Source: Pseudomonas sp. H3(2019) (GTDB lineage: Bacteria; Pseudomonadota; Gammaproteobacteria; Pseudomonadales; Pseudomonadaceae). Taken from it: a DNA stretch of 64,000 nt. A program made the position numbers and the translations under genes. This document shows positions 42,460 through 49,112 of this stretch, piece after piece. A model generated the notes under the pieces. The model did not search any database and was not told the DNA's origin. It saw only the letters and a list, made by a program, of their open reading frames with translations. The stretch covers positions 29,922 to 93,921 of the forward strand of contig NZ_VMSG01000026.1 of assembly GCF_007713465.1 (NCBI RefSeq), written 5' to 3'. Position 1 is the first letter of the stretch. Every line of letters begins with the position of its first letter.

Positions 42460-44604
42460 TCAAGATATTTCGCGGCGAAACGGCGGCAGCGCATTGAGGA
42501 TCGCTTTGCCGTAGCGTTGCGTGACCAGACGCCGGTCAAGCAAGGTGATGGTGCCGCGGTCTTCTTCGGTGCGCAGCAGGCGCCCGCAGGCCTGAACCAG
42601 TTTGAGCGAGGCGTCCGGCACGGAGATCTCCATGAACGGATTGCCGCCTCGGGCTTCGATCCATTCGGCCAGCGCGGCTTCGACTGGATCGTCCGGGACC
42701 GAGAACGGGATCTTGGCAATCACCACGTGCTCGCAGTAAGCACCCGGCAAGTCGACACCCTCGGCGAAACTCGCCAGACCGAACAGCACACTGGAGTCAC
42801 CGCCATCGACCCGCGCCTTGTGCTTGTTCAGGGTTTCCTGTTTCGACAGGTTGCCTTGAATGAACACTTGCTTGCGCCAGTCACGGTCCAGGCCATCGAA
42901 CACGTCCTGCATCTGTTTGCGCGAAGAGAACAGCACCAGTGTGCCGCGCGAGCCTTCGACCAGCTCCGGCAGATCACGAATGATCGCCGCGGTGTGGGCT
43001 GCCGCGTCCCGTGGGTCGGCGCGCAGGTCCGGCACCCGCAACACGCCTGCGTCGGCATGATGGAACGGGCTCGGCACCACCGCCGTCACGGCTTTTTTGG
43101 GCAGACCGGCACGCATGCGGAAACGGTCAAAGGTGCCGAGTGCGGTCAAGGTGGCCGAAGTCACCAGCGCACCGTACGCCACATTCCACAGGTTACGTCG
43201 GAGCATTTCCGCCGCCAGGATCGGGCTGGCGTTGACCTCGATGTCGAACAGCGAACCGCTTTCGGCCAGGGTCAGCCAGCGCGCCATCGGCGGGTTGTCT
43301 TCCGGGTCCTCGGCGGTGAATGCCGTCCACAGCTCCCAGTTGCCCTGAGAACGGGACAGCAGGCTGCCAAACAACGGATACCACTCTTCGGCCTGATTGC
43401 TGGCGATGCCGATGTTGACCTCACCATCCATGCCTTCCTTGAGCAGCTCGGTGAGCCGGGTAAAGACGTCGGTCAGGCGCGAAAAGCCTTTCTTCAGCTC
43501 GACGCCCATCTCGCGCATATGCTCGGGAATCACCCCGCCGACGAAACGATGACGCGGCCGTTCACGGCCCTCGACGTCTTCGCCGGGCTTGAATTCGGCA
43601 ACCTGTTCGCAGGCGGTGAACATGAACTGCTGCTGGGTCTTGATCTCTCGCGCCAGCTCCGGCACTTGTTCGATCAGCTTGCCCAGATCGCCCGGCAACG
43701 GGTGCTGGGCCAGCAATTTGGTGAGGTTCTTGGCGGTCGTTTCCAGCCAGTCGGCGGTGGAACGCAAACGCGTGTAATGGGCGAAGTGGCCGATCGCCTT
43801 GTCCGGCAGGTGATGGCCTTCGTCGAACACGTAGATGGTGTCGCGAGGGTCGGGCAGGACGGCTCCGCCGCCCAAGGCCAGGTCAGCGAGGACCATGTCG
43901 TGGTTGGTGACGATCACGTCAACCTTGCCCATGCCTTCGCGGGCCTTGTAGAAGGCGCACTGACCGAAGTTCGGGCAATGACGGTTGGTGCACTGGCTGT
44001 GATCGGTGGTCAGGCGCGCCCAGTCCGCATCTTCAAGGGCGGTGGACCAACTGTCGCGGTCACCGTCCCATTTATTGCCGGCAAGCTTTTCGATCATGCT
44101 GGTAAACAGCTTCTGACTGGCTTCATCGACCTCGATCTTGAAGCCTTCTTCTTCGAACAGCTGCGCGGTAGCGGTTTGCGCGTGGCCTTCCTGCAACAAC
44201 ATGTCGAGCTTGGACAGGCACATGTAGCGGCCACGGCCCTTGGCCAGCGCAAAGCTGAAGTTCAGCCCGCTGTTGCGCATCAGGTCCGGCAGGTCCTTGT
44301 AGACAATCTGTTCTTGCAGGGCGACGGTCGCCGTAGCGATCACCAGGCGTTTACCGGCAGCCTTGGCGGTCGGAATCGCCGCCAGGCTGTAGGCCACGGT
44401 TTTCCCGGTACCGGTGCCGGCTTCCACCGCGACAATCGCGGGGTCGCCACTGCGCCGGCCTTCGTCGTCGGTGTCGATGTCACCGAGGACCTTGGCAATT
44501 TCGGCGATCATCAGGCGTTGGCCGTAGCGCGGCTTGAGGCTCTTGGCTTCGAGAAAACGCGAGTAGGCGCCCTGGATCGTGGTTTTAAGTTCGGTGCTGA
44601 TCAT
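42460..44604 (-). CDS. dinG: ATP-dependent DNA helicase DinG
   Basis: 714 residues of the XPD/Rad3-like superfamily 2 helicases with an Fe-S cluster. Walker A is VEAGTGTGKTVAYSLAAI, the Fe-S Cys include those in SQCTNRHCPNFGQCAFYKAR, and the DEGH box is VFDEGHHLPDK. Late motifs are GLASFAEGVDLPGAYCEHVV and LVQACGRLLRTEEDRG. The start at ATG 44604 (MISTELKTTIQGAYSRF) is chosen over a 19-codon extension. DinG unwinds R-loops and forks at replication-transcription conflicts. Confidence 0.95.
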   Translation of the reverse strand: MISTELKTTIQGAYSRFLEAKSLKPRYGQRLMIAEIAKVLGDIDTDDEGRRSGDPAIVAVEAGTGTGKTVAYSLAAIPTAKAAGKRLVIATATVALQEQIVYKDLPDLMRNSGLNFSFALAKGRGRYMCLSKLDMLLQEGHAQTATAQLFEEEGFKIEVDEASQKLFTSMIEKLAGNKWDGDRDSWSTALEDADWARLTTDHSQCTNRHCPNFGQCAFYKAREGMGKVDVIVTNHDMVLADLALGGGAVLPDPRDTIYVFDEGHHLPDKAIGHFAHYTRLRSTADWLETTAKNLTKLLAQHPLPGDLGKLIEQVPELAREIKTQQQFMFTACEQVAEFKPGEDVEGRERPRHRFVGGVIPEHMREMGVELKKGFSRLTDVFTRLTELLKEGMDGEVNIGIASNQAEEWYPLFGSLLSRSQGNWELWTAFTAEDPEDNPPMARWLTLAESGSLFDIEVNASPILAAEMLRRNLWNVAYGALVTSATLTALGTFDRFRMRAGLPKKAVTAVVPSPFHHADAGVLRVPDLRADPRDAAAHTAAIIRDLPELVEGSRGTLVLFSSRKQMQDVFDGLDRDWRKQVFIQGNLSKQETLNKHKARVDGGDSSVLFGLASFAEGVDLPGAYCEHVVIAKIPFSVPDDPVEAALAEWIEARGGNPFMEISVPDASLKLVQACGRLLRTEEDRGTITLLDRRLVTQRYGKAILNALPPFRREIS

Positions 44605-44699
44605 GGATTGTCGGGCGCAAAAAACGCTGGATAAATTTTCAGTGGTTAAGGGGGCTATCATACCCCGCTAATTAATCCCGCGCAGAACGGAGTACCCCA

Positions 44700-45164
44700 A
44701 TGACACCTTTCGCCCTCATTTACACCCTGCATGTACTGGCGGCCCTGATCTGGGTCGGCGGCATGTTTTTCGCCTGGATGGTCCTGCGCCCCGCCGCCAT
44801 GAAGGCACTTGAAGGGCCTGCGCGATTGAAGCTCTGGGTAGAAGTGTTTCAAGGTTTTTTTGTCTGGGTCTGGGTCGCCGTGGTGATCTTGCCGATCAGT
44901 GGCGTCGGGCTGATTCATCTGCGCTTCAGCGGTTTTGAAACCGCGCCGCGTTATGTGCAGATCATGATGGGTTTGTATCTGGTGATGACCGCGCTGTTTA
45001 TCCGGATTCAGGCGCTGAATCTACCGGAGTTGCGTAAAACGGTGCTGGCTGAGGATTGGCCGGCGGGTGCCGCGATGCTGGGCAAGATTCGGCGTCTGGT
45101 GGGGATCAATCTATTGCTGGGGTTGCTGCTGGTGGCGGTGGCTTCGGCGCGGCCGATGTTCTGA
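44700..45164 (+). CDS. CopD-like integral membrane protein
   Basis: 154 residues with four hydrophobic helices. The N-terminal helix IYTLHVLAALIWVGGMFFAW carries the His seen in CopD/YgaP-like and haem-binding membrane proteins of this group, and RRLVGINLLLGLLLVAV closes the protein. Copper or haem handling is suggested by family only. It is divergent from dinG, with a 95-bp shared gap. Confidence 0.78.
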   Translation: MTPFALIYTLHVLAALIWVGGMFFAWMVLRPAAMKALEGPARLKLWVEVFQGFFVWVWVAVVILPISGVGLIHLRFSGFETAPRYVQIMMGLYLVMTALFIRIQALNLPELRKTVLAEDWPAGAAMLGKIRRLVGINLLLGLLLVAVASARPMF

Positions 45165-45174
45165 CTCCCCTCGC

Positions 45175-45207
45175 TGATCGTTCCCACGCTCTGCGTGGGA
45201 ACGATCA
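45175..45207. repeat. REP-type palindrome, GATCGTTCCCACGC family
   Basis: Perfect 15-bp arms (TGATCGTTCCCACGC and its complement) with a 3-base loop, between the convergent CopD-like and collagen-like genes. Confidence 0.9.
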
Positions 45208-45221
45208 GTTACACAGGCTGC

Positions 45222-45980
45222 TTACAACCGCTGCACCGTCACGGCACCTGTCGCTCCGGCAGGACCTGGCTGACCTTGTGCACCTGCGCGACCGCTTTTA
45301 CCGCCGTCGGCACGGTAGACGAAACACCCCTTGGCCTTTCCGCCTGCGCCTGGCTTGCCACCGGCACCGGCCACGCCGCCGGCGCCACCGTCGACCAGCA
45401 CCTTGATCTGCTGGGGCGGGTAATCACGCGGCAATTCCACCCGGACCTGCGCGCCCGGCGCCCCGGCATGACCATCGCCACCATTATCACCATCCGCCCC
45501 ATGCCCGGCCTGGCCCCACGTGCAACCCGGTTCCTCACCGTTGCCGCCATCGAGCCCCACGTAACCCGGCGCACCGGCACCGCCGCGGGCATCCACCGAC
45601 AACTCGGGAGCGTTCAGCGAGGCAATCCGCAGATTCAGGTTGCGTCCGGCGCGGGCGGCCTTAAGGTAAGTGCCCGGTGCGCCTCGCGAGGTGATCTGAC
45701 TGCCACTGGCAAGCTGCGCACGACTGATATTCAGTTGCAGAGCCTGTTCGCTGGGGACAATCGCGATCCGTGCCTCGCGGCCCAGACGCAACTCGCCAAC
45801 ACTCAGTTCAGTCACGTTGGAGGGGATCAGCAGCGTGCCATTATCGGCGACTTCCAGGCGCTCCAGCTGCAAGGTGCTGGCGGCATTGGGCAAACGCAGC
45901 AGTGAGTTGGTTTCGACCGTGACCACTTGAGCCATCGCCATCGGGCTGATCAAGGCGGCGAGCAGGCAGAGCTTACGCAT
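45222..45980 (-). CDS. Secreted protein with collagen-like Gly-rich repeats
   Basis: 252 residues from ATG 45980 (MRKLCLLAALISPMAMAQ), a Sec signal peptide. Residues 20-115 look like a beta-rich domain (LPNAASTLQLERLEVADNGT, ELSVGELRLGREARI). The remainder has imperfect Gly-X-Y-type runs: GAGAPGYVGLDGGNGEEPG, GADGDNGGDGHAGAPGAQ and GRAGAQGQPGPAGATGA, interrupted by KVLVDGGAGGVAGAG. Two Cys (GCTWG and GCFVY) lie within the repeats. Probably exported; function unknown. The start overlaps the DUF1145 gene by 8 bp, so both form one unit. Confidence 0.85.
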   Translation of the reverse strand: MRKLCLLAALISPMAMAQVVTVETNSLLRLPNAASTLQLERLEVADNGTLLIPSNVTELSVGELRLGREARIAIVPSEQALQLNISRAQLASGSQITSRGAPGTYLKAARAGRNLNLRIASLNAPELSVDARGGAGAPGYVGLDGGNGEEPGCTWGQAGHGADGDNGGDGHAGAPGAQVRVELPRDYPPQQIKVLVDGGAGGVAGAGGKPGAGGKAKGCFVYRADGGKSGRAGAQGQPGPAGATGAVTVQRL

Positions 45981-46251
45981 GACGAATCTCCCCGGCGGCA
46001 GGGGTTGCAAGGATTTGCACATGGAAAATACCGACAACGAGGATCTGTAAGCGATCACGCCACGGATGAACCCGCTCTTTAAGGTTACGGTTATAGAGCA
46101 CCAGCTCCACAACATGGGTCATCAGCAACAGGCTACCGGCCAGATTGATCATCAGATGAAACGGGCTGATCAACGGGCTGATCAGATTGACCAGCACCAC
46201 CAGCCAGAACAACAGGGTCAAACCCTTCCCCAAGCCCCAAAGCACCTTCAT
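45973..46251 (-). CDS. DUF1145 small membrane protein
   Basis: 92 residues with two predicted helices (GLTLLFWLVVLVNLISPL and MINLAGSLLLMTHVVELVLY), then a soluble tail with HPWRDRLQILVVGIFHVQIL. It fits DUF1145 as I know it; function unknown. The 3' end overlaps the signal-peptide start of the collagen-like gene. Confidence 0.82.
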   Translation of the reverse strand: MKVLWGLGKGLTLLFWLVVLVNLISPLISPFHLMINLAGSLLLMTHVVELVLYNRNLKERVHPWRDRLQILVVGIFHVQILATPAAGEIRHA

Positions 46252-46503
46252 GTACGCCCCCGCAGATCATTATTCTTTGCGCGCACAGTACCGACTTCCG
46301 CAACGGATAAGCCAGAGGCCAACGAAAATTCTTCTGAACGGGCGGTTTAGAGCATCGCAACTGTCGATCAGCGGTCCATGACCCGTTCGACTCTACGGCT
46401 TTTTGCCACGTATTTACGGCAGGCCTCGCCAGTGTCTGCAAACCGCCCCTAGGCCCGCACGTTCGGGCAGGCTAGTCTTCGCACATCTGATTGAGGATCT
46501 TCG

Positions 46504-47001
46504 ATGACCACAGGTAATTCTTCGCGCACGCCCCAGCAAGCGCTCGCCGCCTTGCTCGACCGTTATGCGCCACAACGTCTGTTGCTGATCGGCGCCAGCG
46601 ACTTCCCGGCGCTCGAAGCTTTCAAGCTCGCGCACCCGGATGCCTGCGTCGCTCAAGTCGCACCCGGCCCTCTGCCACCGGCACTGGCCGCACAACGCTT
46701 CGACTTGGCGCTGGCACTCGACTGCCTTGAGCATCTGCCCAAGCGCGATGGCCTGAACCTGCTCGGCGGAATTCGCAATCTCAACGCCAGCCGCATCGCG
46801 GTGCTTGCGGACCTGAAAGCCTGCGGTTGGCAAGAAACCGACTTCTTTTCCCTGGCACTGCAGGCCAGCGAACGCTTCCAGCGTGACGAACAGGTCCTGA
46901 CACTCTTTACCTACGATCTACTTGACTACAAACAAGTGCCTGACTGGCTCAATTCACGGTTCTGGGCCAATCCGGAAAACTTCGGAAAATACTGGTGGTA
47001 A
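46504..47001 (+). CDS. Methyltransferase-fold-like protein (DUF6231-like)
   Basis: 165 residues. The N-terminal half looks like a reduced SAM-methyltransferase fold: RLLLIGASDFPALEAF where the glycine motif should be, and FDLALALDCLEHLPKRDGL like motif II. The SAM-binding GxGxG is missing, so catalysis is doubtful. The C-terminal SRFWANPENFGKYWW is distinctive, and I recall a DUF6231 label for such Pseudomonas proteins. It is first of four closely spaced plus-strand genes. Confidence 0.75.
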   Translation: MTTGNSSRTPQQALAALLDRYAPQRLLLIGASDFPALEAFKLAHPDACVAQVAPGPLPPALAAQRFDLALALDCLEHLPKRDGLNLLGGIRNLNASRIAVLADLKACGWQETDFFSLALQASERFQRDEQVLTLFTYDLLDYKQVPDWLNSRFWANPENFGKYWW

Positions 47002-47005
47002 CACG

Positions 47006-47482
47006 ATGAGTACGTCCATTTGCCCGTGCGGCAGTGGCACCCTGCTGGATGCCTGCTGCGGCCACTACCATGCCGGCCACCCTGCGCCGTGCGCCGAAGC
47101 CTTGATGCGTTCGCGCTACAGCGCCTATGTGCTGGGCCTGATCGACTATCTGGTGGCCACCACCCTGCCCGCCCAACAGGCAGGCCTGGATCGTCAGTCG
47201 ATCAGCGAATGGAGCGCGCAAAGCACCTGGCTTGGCCTTGAGGTGGAAAGCTCCGAGGTCTTCGGCGGCCAGCCTGAACATGCATTCGTCACCTTCACCG
47301 CACGCTGGCACGACAGCACCGGCGAGCACAGCCACCGCGAACGCTCATCCTTTGTGCAAAACGCCGGTCGCTGGTACTTCATCGACCCTACCGTGCAGCT
47401 CAAGGCCGGGCGCAATGATGCATGCCCCTGCGCCAGCGGGCAGAAATTCAAGAAGTGTTGTGCGAATTGTTTCACCGTTTGA
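47006..47482 (+). CDS. YchJ-family protein with two SEC-C motifs
   Basis: 158 residues from ATG 47006, four bases after the previous stop. The N-terminal SEC-C zinc motif is CPCGSGTLLDACCGHYH, followed by the NTF2-like YchJ domain (AEALMRSRYSAYVLGLIDYL, ARWHDSTGEHSHRERSSFV), and a second SEC-C motif CPCASGQKFKKCCAN at the C-terminus. It corresponds by position to PA1039 (UPF0225), from memory. Zinc binding is expected; function unknown. Confidence 0.9.
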   Translation: MSTSICPCGSGTLLDACCGHYHAGHPAPCAEALMRSRYSAYVLGLIDYLVATTLPAQQAGLDRQSISEWSAQSTWLGLEVESSEVFGGQPEHAFVTFTARWHDSTGEHSHRERSSFVQNAGRWYFIDPTVQLKAGRNDACPCASGQKFKKCCANCFTV

Positions 47483-47527
47483 GGCGATCTTTTGGGGCTA
47501 GACTGGGGTTCAAGGAGAAATACCACC

Positions 47528-48013
47528 ATGACCCATCAGCAGCGCGCCTTACGAATCGTCACCCTGTTCATGTTCCTGAGCCTCGGTGGCTGCGCGTCCT
47601 GGTTCGCTGACGACACCCTCGACCCGCAAGTCCATCTGCTCAAAGTCGAAGTGGTTCGCGCCAAACTCCTTGAGCAGAAATTCATGCTCTATTTTCGCGT
47701 CGATAACCCCAACGACTCCGACCTTATGGTTCGCGGCCTGGTGTACCGGATTCATTTAAGCGAGTTCCTGCTGGCCGAAGGCGAGTCCAGCAAATGGTTC
47801 ACCGTCGACCCGAAAAGCAGCAGCTATTTCCAGGTGCCGATTCGCACCAACCTCTGGCAACACCTGCGTGACGTGGTGAAACTGCTGAAGAAACCCGACC
47901 AGCCGATCCCCTATCGCCTGGAAGGCGAGTTGAAAACCGGATTATTGTTTGGCAATGACGTGCACCAGGCCCGTTATGGCGAGATAATTCCCGGCGATTT
48001 TATTCCGGAGTAA
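47528..48013 (+). CDS. LEA14/WHy-domain lipoprotein
   Basis: 161 residues from ATG 47528 with a lipobox LSLGGC. The body is a single water-stress/hypersensitive-response (LEA2) beta-sandwich: LLKVEVVRAKLLEQKFMLYF, RVDNPNDSDLMVRGLVYRIH and PIPYRLEGELKTGL. Such proteins are found in desiccation and envelope stress contexts. It lies 45 bp after the YchJ-family gene in the same direction. Confidence 0.86.
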   Translation: MTHQQRALRIVTLFMFLSLGGCASWFADDTLDPQVHLLKVEVVRAKLLEQKFMLYFRVDNPNDSDLMVRGLVYRIHLSEFLLAEGESSKWFTVDPKSSSYFQVPIRTNLWQHLRDVVKLLKKPDQPIPYRLEGELKTGLLFGNDVHQARYGEIIPGDFIPE

Positions 48014-48018
48014 CCTCG

Positions 48019-48228
48019 ATGACCCAGCAACCCCATGTCCATGGCCCTGACTGCAACCACGATCATGACCATCACGACCACCATGATCACGACCATGGCC
48101 ATGTCCACGGCCCGAACTGCGGCCACGCTCACCAGGAGCCGGTGCGCAACGCGTTGAAAGACGTTGGCCGCAACGACCCTTGCCCATGCGGCAACGGCAA
48201 GAAGTTCAAGAAGTGCCACGGCGCTTGA
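48019..48228 (+). CDS. His-rich small SEC-C protein
   Basis: 69 residues. The first 38 are extraordinarily His/Asp-rich (repeated HDHDHHDHH-type sequence between HGPDCNH and HGPNCGH), likely to bind metal. The end NDPCPCGNGKKFKKCHGA is a SEC-C zinc motif, identical in plan to the SecA C-terminus. It starts six bases after the previous stop. Possible roles are zinc or nickel storage, or a SecB-like docking tail; none is shown. Confidence 0.85.
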   Translation: MTQQPHVHGPDCNHDHDHHDHHDHDHGHVHGPNCGHAHQEPVRNALKDVGRNDPCPCGNGKKFKKCHGA

Positions 48229-48249
48229 TGCGTTAACACAACGCGTACT

Positions 48250-48342
48250 TTGTAGAAGCGTGGCTTGACCAAGATAGTCGATAACGTGGCCTGCCTGATG
48301 CACCGAGGTGCCCCGTTCGCGGGCAAGCCACGCTCCCACAGG
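48250..48342. repeat. Inverted pair of REP sequences (TGTAGGAGC family, diverged)
   Basis: Left copy TGTAGAAGCGTGGCTTGACC, right copy CGCGGGCAAGCCACGCTCCC, about 45 bases apart and inverted. Confidence 0.75.
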
Positions 48343-48344
48343 TT

Positions 48345-48902
48345 CTAATCAGCCGTCAGAATCTCGGCTGTACGAACCACCGTCGCATACTCCCCGTGCA
48401 GATTGCCCAGCGACATGGCATGCACCTCCTGCGCCGAATGCTTCTTGCCGAAGAAGTCGAGCTTGTCGAAGGTGTAGCAGGCGTCTTCCACGACCCAGGT
48501 TTCAAACCCCAGATTGCCCGCCGTACGCGCCGTGGACTCGACCGAGTTATGGGTCGCCACGCCGACAATGATCAGTTGCTCGATCCCCGCCTCACGCAAA
48601 CCCGCTGCAAGCGTCGTTCCGCTGAACGCATCGGGGACCTGTTTCTGGATCACACGCTCGCCCGATCGCGGCTCGAACCGCTCCTGAAACTCGACGCCCG
48701 ACTGCTGCGGCCAGAACACCGACTCCGGCGAGCGGGACAAATGCTGCACATGAATCACCGGCCGCGCCATGCGCCGCCATTCACTCAACAACTCGGCCAT
48801 CCGCTCCTCGGCGTGGGGGTTATTGCGTGGTCCAAGCCTGGGGTGATGAATGCCTTTTTGCTGATCAATGAGGATCAACGCTGCGTTGGCGTGAAGCTCC
48901 AT
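48345..48902 (-). CDS. Isochorismatase-family cysteine hydrolase
   Basis: 185 residues from ATG 48902 (MELHANAALILIDQQKGIHH); a longer frame exists to 48974 without family character. The catalytic triad of this family is apparent: Asp in ALILIDQQKG, Lys in VIQKQVPDAFSG, but the nucleophile position reads IIVGVATHNSVESTART, where the usual Cys (GVxTxxCV) is replaced by Ser. That suggests a non-canonical or inactive member. Otherwise nicotinamidase/isochorismatase-like fold. Stand-alone gene. Confidence 0.85.
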   Translation of the reverse strand: MELHANAALILIDQQKGIHHPRLGPRNNPHAEERMAELLSEWRRMARPVIHVQHLSRSPESVFWPQQSGVEFQERFEPRSGERVIQKQVPDAFSGTTLAAGLREAGIEQLIIVGVATHNSVESTARTAGNLGFETWVVEDACYTFDKLDFFGKKHSAQEVHAMSLGNLHGEYATVVRTAEILTAD

Positions 48903-49112
48903 GGCGACTTTTCTCCTGTACGAATCATCGAAATCCCGACACTTGAGCACCACCTTTTCCAATAGGCAAGTCATGAAACGGTAACCCTGCGCGTCAAATT
49001 CTGTGATTTATCGGACAAACCTTGAAATAAGATCGGCACCCGCTTGCGCGGCCTTCTCCTGCTCACTAACGTAGCGCCTTTATTGCGCCTCTACTCCCGC
49101 AGGAGCTTTGCC

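Noticed and set aside
42436..44634. 732-codon open frame on the plus strand opposite dinG
   Set aside because: Antisense shadow of dinG, whose Walker and Fe-S motifs are intact.
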